Positions 16,109-23,433 of a DNA stretch of 49,724 nt are shown in pieces. The stretch's first letter is position 1; every line of letters starts with the position of its first letter. The position numbers were made by a program, and so were the translations under genes. The stretch lies in assembly GCA_050261675.1 (NCBI GenBank), contig JBLNDO010000062.1, positions 1 to 49,724 on the forward strand, given 5' to 3'. The notes under the pieces are model-generated. The model saw nothing but the letters and a program-made list of their open reading frames with translations, ran no database searches and was not told where the DNA came from. This stretch comes from DASUBN01 sp050261675. Lineage in GTDB: Bacteria > Pseudomonadota > Gammaproteobacteria > Natronospirales > REEB76.

Positions 16109-17047
16109 TTACTTCACCGGCACGGGGCGCTTCTTGGTGCCGGCGAATTCAGCCTCGGTTTGCTCGATGTTGTGCACGACAAAGTAATCGAAGTAGCTCC
16201 AATCCCCGTATTTTTTCTTGATGACCGGCAGGACCAGGTCCGTGAGCGCCTGGCCCGACTTCCCGGCCGCGCGCGCCTGTGCCACGGCCGAGTCGAGATC
16301 ATCGAGGTAATCCCTGAAGGCTTTCACGTCTTTCGCATGGCCGACTTCGCCGTGACCGGGCACGAAAGTCGCACGCGGATACTCTCTCAGAAAAGCGTCG
16401 TTGCTGATGACCTGTTCGGTGGTGTCCGCATCGATCAGGTTCGGGAGGCAGTGGTTCCAGAACAGGTCCCCCGTGAACACCACCTTGGCGTCCGGAACGA
16501 TGACCACCGAGTCGCCGCCCGTATGACCCGGCATCACGCGCACCACGATTTTCCGGTTACCCAGCTGCAGCACGGTGCCGCCCTTGTAGACGACGCTGGG
16601 CAGCGTGAGGGACTCCACCATGGCCCGGTCCCCGGGCTTGGGATGGTCGCCGAAGAATTTCAGGTTCTCGGTGTGCTCCCAGGCGCGCACGTTCTCCTGC
16701 GCCATCACCACCGCACCCGCCTTGGCATAGACGCCGTTCCCCGCCACGTGGTCCAGGTGGTAGTGGGTATCGATCACGTAACGCACCGGCAGCGGCGTGG
16801 CCTTGTGGATGGCCGCGAGCAGCGCCTCCGCCGCCACGGGCCTCTGGAAACTGTCCACCACCAGCACGCCGTCACTGCCCACCACGAACCCCGAATTGCC
16901 GCCGGTGTGGCTGTTGGGCAGGCTGATCGCCGCCCATACGCCCTTTCCTATCTCATGCAAGGTGAAATAGGCCTCCGGTGGATTGGCGGCGGAGGCGGCC
17001 GAGAACAGCGGAACCAAGAGGCATGAAACCGCGAGTCTGCGCAACAT
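16109..17047 (-). CDS. exported MBL-fold metallo-hydrolase
   Basis: A 312-residue metallo-beta-lactamase-fold protein with an N-terminal signal peptide (RRLAVSCLLVPLFSAASA). Zinc-site motifs are the HYHLDH signature near residue 97, the MPGHTGGD His, and FTGDLFW with its Asp, so a dinuclear zinc hydrolase is likely. The type resembles periplasmic quinoprotein-relay or SoxH-like MBL proteins rather than a true beta-lactamase; the substrate is unknown. GGGAG lies seven bases upstream of the ATG. It leads a two-gene unit with the ornithine-cyclodeaminase-like gene, and its promoter region is shared with the divergent serine hydrolase. Confidence 0.88.
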   Translation of the reverse strand: MLRRLAVSCLLVPLFSAASAANPPEAYFTLHEIGKGVWAAISLPNSHTGGNSGFVVGSDGVLVVDSFQRPVAAEALLAAIHKATPLPVRYVIDTHYHLDHVAGNGVYAKAGAVVMAQENVRAWEHTENLKFFGDHPKPGDRAMVESLTLPSVVYKGGTVLQLGNRKIVVRVMPGHTGGDSVVIVPDAKVVFTGDLFWNHCLPNLIDADTTEQVISNDAFLREYPRATFVPGHGEVGHAKDVKAFRDYLDDLDSAVAQARAAGKSGQALTDLVLPVIKKKYGDWSYFDYFVVHNIEQTEAEFAGTKKRPVPVK

Positions 17048-17214
17048 AGTGGTCTCCCGTGATCACCCCTGGGGATTCTACCCGCGATGACCCGGATTTA
17101 TTTGAGGCCCCGATGAAACGTTTCCCCGTCCTGACGCATCTACTAAATGGAGAAGCTCCGCCCGCTCGGGCGGACCCGTACGGCTTAAGTAAAACCACTG
17201 CAGGGGTCACTGCC

Positions 17215-18984
17215 ATGCGCCCACTCCGCCCGGCCATTCTTGTGTCGCTGCTCATGCTGGGCAGCTCCGCTTACGCTTCCGGCGCACCCTCCGCGGACAG
17301 GCTCATCGGCCTGTGGGGCAGCGAGCGGGTGTTCGGGCCCGAGGTAAAGGGTGAACTCGTTCTGAATACCACCCAGGCCGGCTGGAAAGCCGAAATCGCG
17401 GGATACAGCACGCCGGTGCAGCATTCCGGCGAAGCCGTGAGCTTCAGCCTGCCGGACAAGCGCGGCAGTTTCCGCGGCAGTTTGAGTGCCGACGGCAAGC
17501 ACCTGGACGGCTTCTGGATCCAGCCGCCCAGCGTCACCCGTGACAACGCCTATGCCAGCCCGGTGGAACTCACGGACGACGGCCACGGTATATGGTGGGG
17601 CACCGTGGACCCCCTGGAGGATCGCGCTTCCCTCTATCTCGTGGTAAGTCGCGCGGATGATGGCTCCCTCAAGGCCTTCATCCGCAATCCGGAATTCAAT
17701 TACGGCATGCGCCGGGCCTACAAAGTGACCCTGGACGGCACGGACGTGATACTGGACGACACACAACGGAAGAACGACCGCTTGCGCGGCAGCTATGACC
17801 CGGTCCACGATAGGCTCAGCCTCGAGATTCAGGGCATCGCCAGCTTCGATTTCACCCGCCGCGACCGGGATCATGCCTTCGGTTTCTATCCCAGAACCCC
17901 CGCGGTAGACCACTACACCTACCAACAGCCGCCGGCGGAAGACGACGGCTGGCAGACCGCCTCACTGCAGTCGGCGGGTCTCGACCCGAAACCGCTGACG
18001 GCGTTGGTGCAGCAGATCCTCGACACCCAAACCGACTGGTACACGGCGCCCTATATCCAGGGTCTCCTGGTGGCCCGCCACGGCAAGCTCGCCTTGGAGG
18101 AATACTTCTACGGCTTCGACCGTGACCGGCCCCACGATAGCCGCTCCGCCGGCAAGACCTTCACCGGGGCATTGGTGGGCATCGCGCTCGACCGCGGCGC
18201 CAAGTTCTCGCTGGACAGCCCCGCCTATCCGCTCTTCACCCAGTACAAGGATTTCGCGAACCCGGACCCGCGCAAGCAGAAGATCACCGTCCAGGACCTG
18301 CTCACCATGAACTCCGGGCTCGCCTGCGACGACAACGACGACGATTCCCCCGGTAACGAAGACACCATGCAGAGCCAGGACAAGCAGCCGGATTGGTACA
18401 AGTACGCCCTCGACCTGCCCATGCAGTCGGAGCCCGGTAACGGGATTGCGGTGTACTGCACGGCTGGGATCAACCTCCTGGGTGGCATTCTGCGGAATGC
18501 CGCCGGCATGCCGCTCACGGATTTTTTCCAGAAGTACTACGCCGCCCCGCTCGACATTCGCGACTACCACATGAACCTGGACCCCCTGGGCAACGCCTAC
18601 ATGGGCGGCGGTATCTATCTCAAACCCCGGGACATGCTGAAGCTCGGGCAGCTGTACCTCAACGGCGGAACCTGGAACGGCAAGCGGGTGCTGAGCCAAA
18701 AGTGGGCCGACGCCGCCACGGCCCCGCACTCGCATTTCCCCGCCAACGACTACACACCCGGGCACGACTATGGCTACACCTGGCACTTGTTCCAGGTGCA
18801 GGCGAACGGCCACAATTACAGGGAATACATGGCCCAGGGCAACGGCGGGCAGTTGGTGATGGTGGTGCCGGACCTTGACCTCGCGGTCGTCATCACCGCC
18901 GGCAATTACGGCAATTTCCCCACCTGGCGCAAGTTCTTCGAGGAACTGATGCCGCAGTACATCATTCCGGCGGCCGGCGGCTGA
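17215..18984 (+). CDS. exported serine hydrolase, beta-lactamase class C fold
   Basis: A 589-residue periplasmic protein. The start at 17215 is chosen because it begins a signal peptide (PAILVSLLMLGSSAYA); the ORF extends 52 codons upstream without a plausible leader. Residues about 25-250 form a beta-rich N-terminal domain. The C-terminal part is a penicillin-binding/esterase fold with the nucleophile motif SAGK (Ser311, Lys314), then VYCTAGINLLGG where many esterases have YxN, and GNGGQ near the end. The third residue of the YxN motif is Thr here, so it is more likely an esterase, amidase or peptidase than a beta-lactamase. It is followed by a bidirectional terminator. Confidence 0.85.
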   Translation: MRPLRPAILVSLLMLGSSAYASGAPSADRLIGLWGSERVFGPEVKGELVLNTTQAGWKAEIAGYSTPVQHSGEAVSFSLPDKRGSFRGSLSADGKHLDGFWIQPPSVTRDNAYASPVELTDDGHGIWWGTVDPLEDRASLYLVVSRADDGSLKAFIRNPEFNYGMRRAYKVTLDGTDVILDDTQRKNDRLRGSYDPVHDRLSLEIQGIASFDFTRRDRDHAFGFYPRTPAVDHYTYQQPPAEDDGWQTASLQSAGLDPKPLTALVQQILDTQTDWYTAPYIQGLLVARHGKLALEEYFYGFDRDRPHDSRSAGKTFTGALVGIALDRGAKFSLDSPAYPLFTQYKDFANPDPRKQKITVQDLLTMNSGLACDDNDDDSPGNEDTMQSQDKQPDWYKYALDLPMQSEPGNGIAVYCTAGINLLGGILRNAAGMPLTDFFQKYYAAPLDIRDYHMNLDPLGNAYMGGGIYLKPRDMLKLGQLYLNGGTWNGKRVLSQKWADAATAPHSHFPANDYTPGHDYGYTWHLFQVQANGHNYREYMAQGNGGQLVMVVPDLDLAVVITAGNYGNFPTWRKFFEELMPQYIIPAAGG

Positions 18985-18985
18985 A

Positions 18986-19017
18986 AAGCGAATCGCCGCT
19001 GTTGCGGCGCTTCGTTT
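18986..19017. terminator. bidirectional terminator between convergent genes
   Basis: A 13-pair stem with one mismatch: AAGCGAA-T-CGCCGC, loop TGTT, GCGGCG-C-TTCGTTT. It ends in TTT on the plus strand and TTTT on the minus strand, between the stops of the serine hydrolase and the GGDEF-like gene. Confidence 0.65.
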
Positions 19018-19057
19018 GGGACCTTCCCTGGCTCCGGTTCGGACACCCCTGCCCTGC

Positions 19058-20275
19058 TCAGTGCACCGGCCTGCCGTAGTCCTTGTAGTCCAGCAACACC
19101 ATTTCACGCACCGTCGAGGCGCCCTTGATGGGGTCCGTGGACTGGACCGGGCGCGCCGCCGGTTCCGGTGTCGCGCGCTCGTGCGCCACGCGCGCCTTCT
19201 CCAGCGAGCGGCTGAGTTCCGCGAAAAGCTCGTCGATATTCTCGCCACGGGTGTATTCGATGATGCCGATGGACAAGGTGATACTGACAGCCCCCGTTCC
19301 GGTGCGGATGTCGCGGAACTCCATGGCCGCATGCAGCCGGTCGGCGCAATGTTGTGCGCCCTTGAGGTTGGTCCCGGGAAGGATCAAGCCAAACAGGCTT
19401 TCGCCGACGCGGCCGAGCGGCTGGAAATCCTCATCCACTTCCGCGAGGAAATCCATGTTTCGGACGAGCTTGCTGGTACGGTCGGCGACCTCGCGGAGCA
19501 GCTGCCTGGCAGCGAGTTCCCCGCGCCCGGCGCGGATGACATCGAAATGATCCACGGCAATGAGACCGATGGAGAAGGTCCCGCCGCTCTTGTCGGCCCG
19601 CGACTTCATCTCCATCAACACCCGCCTGAAATAGGGATACTTGAGTGCGATGGTATCCATGTCCTGCACGGTCATGGCGTGGATCCGGGCCTCCGCAGCC
19701 TGGAGGGCCTCCGATTTTTCGGCATTCTCCACCTGGAGCTGGGCTTTTTCCCGGCGGATGCGCGTGTAACTGCGCGCCCGCCAGCACATGAAGGCCGCCA
19801 TCACCGCCGAGGCCAACAACATCAGCACTGTTTCTGCATGCTCCGCCGCGTTTTCGCCGGACACCAGCGGCGCGCTGAAGACGTTGACGTAGATGGCGGT
19901 GTTCAAGACGAACAGGGCTGCCACCTTGATGGGCGTGAACTGCAGCAGTCCGGACGCGGTCCAGAGCAGGAAAGCCATGAACACGGCTTCGGGGCGTGGG
20001 TGCACGCTCACCAGGGCGTAGAGCCCGCCGCACACGGCGATGCCCAGGAGGGCCTGGGTGAAAGCCGCGTCTCGGTCCCGGAACAGGGCCGCCAGGTCCG
20101 AATGCCTCACCGCCGCCGTCAACAGTGTGGCCGTGGCGGCGGCGGCGCTCAATTCAAGTACCGCAACCAGGCTCACCGCCCCTGGGAAGACGAACGCGCT
20201 GGCAAAGGCCACCGCGAAACACGCGGCATAAATGCCCAAACCGGCCAAATCGCTCTGGATCGTGGACGAATTCAT
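19058..20275 (-). CDS. membrane protein with degenerate GGDEF domain
   Basis: A 405-residue protein with about six N-terminal transmembrane helices (residues 10-165), a short coiled coil (EKAQLQVENAEKSEALQAAE, 176-195) and a GGDEF-fold domain from about 230 to 365. The active-site loop reads RVGESLFGLILP, so GGDEF is replaced by GESLF (residues 291-295). The first metal-binding Asp (VDHFDVI, 242) remains. Loss of the two central Gly/Asp-Glu positions makes diguanylate cyclase activity unlikely; it may instead bind GTP or act as a c-di-GMP or partner sensor. AGGAGG lies upstream of the start and a hairpin precedes it in the leader. Confidence 0.85.
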   Translation of the reverse strand: MNSSTIQSDLAGLGIYAACFAVAFASAFVFPGAVSLVAVLELSAAAATATLLTAAVRHSDLAALFRDRDAAFTQALLGIAVCGGLYALVSVHPRPEAVFMAFLLWTASGLLQFTPIKVAALFVLNTAIYVNVFSAPLVSGENAAEHAETVLMLLASAVMAAFMCWRARSYTRIRREKAQLQVENAEKSEALQAAEARIHAMTVQDMDTIALKYPYFRRVLMEMKSRADKSGGTFSIGLIAVDHFDVIRAGRGELAARQLLREVADRTSKLVRNMDFLAEVDEDFQPLGRVGESLFGLILPGTNLKGAQHCADRLHAAMEFRDIRTGTGAVSITLSIGIIEYTRGENIDELFAELSRSLEKARVAHERATPEPAARPVQSTDPIKGASTVREMVLLDYKDYGRPVH

Positions 20276-20620
20276 GATGCCCTCCTTGGTGCAGGCGGCG
20301 TCTCTTTCCTGCCGACGCCGCTCGCTCCGGGTAACTTACCTATGGCCCCATCCTTGGGAGATTTCCTTGTCGTCGCGGCCAGTAAATCACCGCTATTGCC
20401 GGATAACCCATCGGTACAGGGATGAAGCCGCGCCTCCGTAAGCACTGATTTGTGCATCGGGGAATCCCTGAGCCCCGGGGAAGTCCGATAAGCCCGCCGA
20501 CGTTCGAATACGACATTTCACGCTTCCCAAGCCTGGGAATCCTTGCCCACACCCCTTTCGCAGGACGTGGGCCCCGCTAGAATTATGCGTCCCCTAGGAC
20601 ACGATTCCGGAGCCCGCGCC
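20276..20620. other. 345-base gap between divergent genes
   Basis: This gap separates the GGDEF-like gene (leftward) from the VOC gene (rightward). It holds the leader hairpin at 20295-20321, a CATCCCTG core on the minus strand at 20412-20427 similar to repeat copy A, and no convincing ORF. I looked for a GEMM c-di-GMP riboswitch and did not see its conserved motifs. Confidence 0.6.
20295..20321 (-). promoter_or_regulatory. hairpin just upstream of the GGDEF-gene ribosome site
   Basis: Eight perfect pairs, GCGGCGTC (minus strand 20321-20314) with GACGCCGC (20302-20295), with an 11-base loop. It ends about a dozen bases before AGGAGG, so it could modulate ribosome access. Its role is unknown. 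Confidence 0.35.
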
Positions 20621-21085
20621 ATGTCCCGCAAGATCGCCCCGCCGGAACCAGGAAAGGTGAATCCCATCCCCGAGGGTTTTCGTACCCTCACTCCCTATCT
20701 GTTCGTACGCGGCACGGGGGACCTCATCGAGTTCTTGAAGCAGGCCTTCGGCGCGCAGGAGATCGAGCGCCACACCGGACCCGACGGTGGAGTCATGTAC
20801 GCCCTGCTCAAGATCGGCGATTCCATGATCATGATGTCCGAGCCGCGCGACAGCTGGAAACCCATGCCCTGCGGCGTATTCCTTTACGTGGAGGACACGG
20901 ACGCGACCTTCCGGCAGGCCCTGGCCGCGGGTGCCACCTCGCTCATGGAGCCGGCGGACCAGTTCTACGGCGACCGCAACGCCGGGGTGCGGGATCCGTT
21001 CGGCAACAACTGGTGGATCGGGACCCACATGGAAGACGTGAGCCCCGAAGAAATGCAACGGCGCCTGGACGCCATGCAGCAATAA
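20621..21085 (+). CDS. VOC-family PhnB-like protein
   Basis: A 154-residue protein. The ATG at 20621 (MSRKIAPPEPGKVNPIPEGF) has GGAG eight bases upstream and is preferred to the longer in-frame ORF. It has the typical PhnB/YdaO-like glyoxalase layout: LTPYLFVRGTGDLIEFLKQA, HTGPDGGVMYALLKIGDSM, VFLYVEDTDATFRQALAAG and the closing RDPFGNNWWIGTH. The reaction is unknown. It precedes a DoxX gene by 60 bases, so the two may share a transcript. Confidence 0.88.
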   Translation: MSRKIAPPEPGKVNPIPEGFRTLTPYLFVRGTGDLIEFLKQAFGAQEIERHTGPDGGVMYALLKIGDSMIMMSEPRDSWKPMPCGVFLYVEDTDATFRQALAAGATSLMEPADQFYGDRNAGVRDPFGNNWWIGTHMEDVSPEEMQRRLDAMQQ

Positions 21086-21145
21086 TCTCCCGGCACACCC
21101 CGGCGCCGCCTATACTTTGGGCTCCACCTACCAGAGGAGTCCTCC

Positions 21146-21544
21146 ATGGCCAAGTTCTCCCTCCTGGACAAATGGACACCGCAGCTTCTGAGCCTGCTGC
21201 GCATCATCCTGGGCTTCCTGTTCATCTGGCACGGCACCTCCAAGTTCTTCCACTATCCCGTGGACTTCGGCAATGTCCCGCTGTTCTCCCTCATGGGCCT
21301 CGCCGGCGTGCTGGAGGTCGGTGGCAGCGCCCTCCTGATACTGGGTCTGTTCACCAAGCCGGTGGCGTTCCTGCTCTCCGGGGAGATGGCCTTCGCCTAC
21401 TTCATGGCCCACGCGCCCGGCGGCTTCTTCCCGCTGGTGAACCACGGTGAGTCGGCAGTGCTGTTCTGTTTCGCTTTTCTCTATCTCGCCGCCGCCGGCG
21501 GCGGCCCGATCTCGCTCGACGCGTTGATGGGCAGGAAAGGCTGA
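21146..21544 (+). CDS. DoxX-family membrane protein
   Basis: A 132-residue inner-membrane protein with four hydrophobic helices (LLSLLRIILGFLFIWHGTSK; MGLAGVLEVGGSALLILGLF; PVAFLLSGEMAFAYFMA; ESAVLFCFAFLYLAAAG). The LFIWHGTSKFF and GVLEVGGSALLILG motifs define the DoxX family, linked in some bacteria to thiosulfate or quinone redox chemistry and oxidative stress, though most members are uncharacterised. GAGGAG precedes the start. A strong terminator follows at 21552. Two more DoxX-like proteins lie at 43863 and 45099. Confidence 0.9.
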   Translation: MAKFSLLDKWTPQLLSLLRIILGFLFIWHGTSKFFHYPVDFGNVPLFSLMGLAGVLEVGGSALLILGLFTKPVAFLLSGEMAFAYFMAHAPGGFFPLVNHGESAVLFCFAFLYLAAAGGGPISLDALMGRKG

Positions 21545-21551
21545 TATGAGA

Positions 21552-21583
21552 GGCCCGGCCGGGGTGCCGGCCGGGCCGATTTT
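21552..21583 (+). terminator. Rho-independent terminator after doxX
   Basis: An 11-bp perfect GC-rich stem (21552-21562 with 21567-21577), four-base loop, then GATTTT. It lies seven bases past the DoxX stop and just before the convergent DinB-like gene. Confidence 0.82.
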
Positions 21584-21590
21584 GAGCGGA

Positions 21591-22103
21591 TCAGCCGCGA
21601 GCCAGGGACAGGGAGGGTTTCGGTGTGCGGGCCGGTTCGCACAGCGTCCGGAGCAGTTCATCCAGTTCCCGGATGTGCTCCTGGTCGTGTTCCACCCACA
21701 ACTCCAACAGGCGTTCCAGCGTGACGTCTCCCACGTTCTCGAAACGGCCGCGGCGCGCGAGGTCCGCGGGCGTCGCGGCCGCAAGCCGCTGCAGGTTGCC
21801 GCGCCGCGCGATCACGAACGTCTCCAGGGCCGGCGCGAGCAGCTGCTCGTTGTAGCGCCGCGCCTTGGCGAGGGTGCTGCCGTCCAGATCCGGCAACACG
21901 GGATTCTCGGTTTCCAGCATTAGCCGCAGACGGCAGGCGTAGCCTTCCACCTCGATGTCCCGCAGGTGGCAGACGTTCTCCAGCGCGGAAAAACTGTCCG
22001 GGCCGGGCTTGTAACGCAATTGCGCCTCGCTCAGGCCGGCCAGACGTTTTTCCAGGGCGTCGGGCATGGACTTAAGCGCGGCGACCGCTGCCTCGATCTT
22101 CAT
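21591..22103 (-). CDS. DinB-family putative metal-dependent enzyme
   Basis: A 170-residue DinB/YfiT-fold four-helix bundle: MKIEAAVAALKSMPDALEKR, SALENVCHLRDIEVEGY with the first His, and LLELWVEHDQEHIRELDELL with two more His. The three His form the usual divalent-metal site. Members act as thiol-dependent transferases in low-molecular-weight thiol chemistry, but this one is unassigned. Despite the name it is unrelated to DNA polymerase IV (27054). Its start codon overlaps the stop of the EamA gene (ATGA, 22100-22103), so the two are translationally coupled. Confidence 0.85.
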   Translation of the reverse strand: MKIEAAVAALKSMPDALEKRLAGLSEAQLRYKPGPDSFSALENVCHLRDIEVEGYACRLRLMLETENPVLPDLDGSTLAKARRYNEQLLAPALETFVIARRGNLQRLAAATPADLARRGRFENVGDVTLERLLELWVEHDQEHIRELDELLRTLCEPARTPKPSLSLARG

Positions 22104-23026
22104 AGCGCCTCCTCGGCGGGCGTGAGCCGGCGCCTCCAGGCGGGCAGCTTGAGCCCGCGGGCCGTGGCCAAGACCACGCCCACGATCGCCAGCACGCCGC
22201 CCACCACCGTGAGCCAGGCGGGTATCTCACCCAGCCAGAAGAACGCGATCACGCAACCCATGAGCGGCTGTAGATACAGGAAACTCGCCACCCGTGAAGC
22301 CGGCGCGCGCGCCAGCGCGAAGGACCAGCACAGGAACCCCACCACCGTGGGGAACAGGCCGAGATAGAGCAACGAACCGAGCTGCGACCCGGGGGCCGCG
22401 AGAAGTTTCGCCGGCAAATGCGTGCCGAACGGCAGGAAACTCAAGGTTGCGACGAACATGCTGGCGGCGGTGAAGCCGAGCGCGTCGGTGCGCGCCAGGA
22501 TCGGTTTCTGGAACACGAAATTGACCGCGCTGCACACCACCGCGACGAACACCAGGAACGCGATCGGCTCGAAATGGATGCCGTGGCCGCGGCCCACGGT
22601 CACCAGCAGGGTGCCGGCGAATGCGACCGCGAGGCCCAGCGCCGCGCGCGGGCTGATGTGTTCCTTGAGGCGCAGCACCGCCAGCACCGAGGTCAGGCTC
22701 GGCACCGTGGAGATCACCACCGCCGCGGCGCCCGCCGAGAGCCGCGTCATGGAATAGCCGAGCGCGAGCTGGTAGAGCGTGTGGCCCAGGAGCGCCAGCA
22801 GGATCACCGCCGGCCAATCCCGGCGCGGCGGCAGATTGATGCGGCCGAGCGCCACCGGTACCGCGAATACCAGCGAGGCGACGGCGAAGCGCATCAACGC
22901 GATCTCCCCCGGCGTGAACATCCTGAGGCCGTAGGAGATCGCCGCGTAGGCGGACGACCACACCACGAGCGTGAGCCCCGCGGCCCAGTAGGCGAGGCTC
23001 GGCGACTGGCGTGACGGGATATTCAT
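22100..23026 (-). CDS. EamA-family (DMT) transporter
   Basis: A 308-residue protein with ten hydrophobic segments and the duplicated EamA layout: YWAAGLTLVVWSSAYAAISY at the start of the first repeat, and VFVAVVCSAVNFVFQKPILA at the start of the second. RLKEHISPRAALGLAVAFAG and FWLGEIPAWLTVVGGVLAIV are the signature ends of each repeat. It is probably an inner-membrane exporter or importer of small metabolites. The gene is in the operon 23056-22103, opposite a MocR regulator. MocR proteins often control neighbouring DMT transporters, so a PLP- or amino-acid-related cargo is plausible. Confidence 0.92.
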   Translation of the reverse strand: MNIPSRQSPSLAYWAAGLTLVVWSSAYAAISYGLRMFTPGEIALMRFAVASLVFAVPVALGRINLPPRRDWPAVILLALLGHTLYQLALGYSMTRLSAGAAAVVISTVPSLTSVLAVLRLKEHISPRAALGLAVAFAGTLLVTVGRGHGIHFEPIAFLVFVAVVCSAVNFVFQKPILARTDALGFTAASMFVATLSFLPFGTHLPAKLLAAPGSQLGSLLYLGLFPTVVGFLCWSFALARAPASRVASFLYLQPLMGCVIAFFWLGEIPAWLTVVGGVLAIVGVVLATARGLKLPAWRRRLTPAEEAL

Positions 23027-23055
23027 GCGGACTTCGTCTCCTGGCTCTTATTGTG

Positions 23056-23238
23056 TCAGCGGCAATTGCCCGCGGCGCGGCGGCCGAGATCCAGGCGCGG
23101 CGCGCCGCCCCATACCTCGGGCGACGGCCGCCCGATCCGGGCAAGCTGCCACACGCTGAACCAGGCGCTCACGCCCGGCTGCTGGCCGAGGGCCTGCCAC
23201 AATTTCACACGCTCGTTTGCGTCTTTGGGCATCTGCAT
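23056..23238 (-). CDS. small hypothetical protein, first gene of the EamA operon
   Basis: A 60-residue protein starting MQMPKDANERVKLWQALGQQ. GGAG lies about six bases before the ATG at 23238, which is why this start is preferred to the in-frame codon at 23340. It is Trp-rich (KLWQAL, SAWFSVWQLAR, EVWGGAP) with a basic C-terminus, and has no signal peptide. I do not recognise the family. It ends 29 bases before the EamA start and would lie in the same transcript, under the operator at 23350-23394. Confidence 0.45.
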   Translation of the reverse strand: MQMPKDANERVKLWQALGQQPGVSAWFSVWQLARIGRPSPEVWGGAPRLDLGRRAAGNCR

Positions 23239-23349
23239 GGACGTCTCCGGGTGTCTAACAGACGAGAGGGTAGCCGCCCGGCCCGGAAGGTTCGTGCCGC
23301 TTTCGGACCGTGCAATCCCACCGTGGGTGGACGCCATCATCGGGTTTAT

Positions 23350-23394
23350 CTGGTATAATTTTAAGTACCAGTTTAATTATTATGACTAGACCAG
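23350..23394. promoter_or_regulatory. MocR operator with three half-sites and extended -10
   Basis: Half-sites are CTGGTA (23350-23355), TACCAG (23366-23371) and GACCAG (23389-23394). The first two form an inverted repeat. The second and third form a direct repeat with starts 23 bases apart, about two helical turns. An extended -10, TGGTATAAT (23351-23359), overlaps the first half-site and points toward the MocR gene. Mixed inverted and direct repeats are typical of MocR/PdxR/GabR-type operators. Confidence 0.55.
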
Positions 23395-23433
23395 ATTTTG
23401 CCCCGTTCCGGGGCCGGCGGGAGGCTCTTCGCA

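Noticed and set aside
17059..17214. Upstream extension of the serine hydrolase (start 17059).
   Set aside because: The added 52 residues precede a perfect signal peptide and have no ribosome site; the start at 17215 is much better.
20276..20620. A GEMM c-di-GMP riboswitch before the GGDEF gene.
   Set aside because: The conserved GEMM core and tetraloop-receptor motifs are absent on the minus strand; only a plain hairpin is present.
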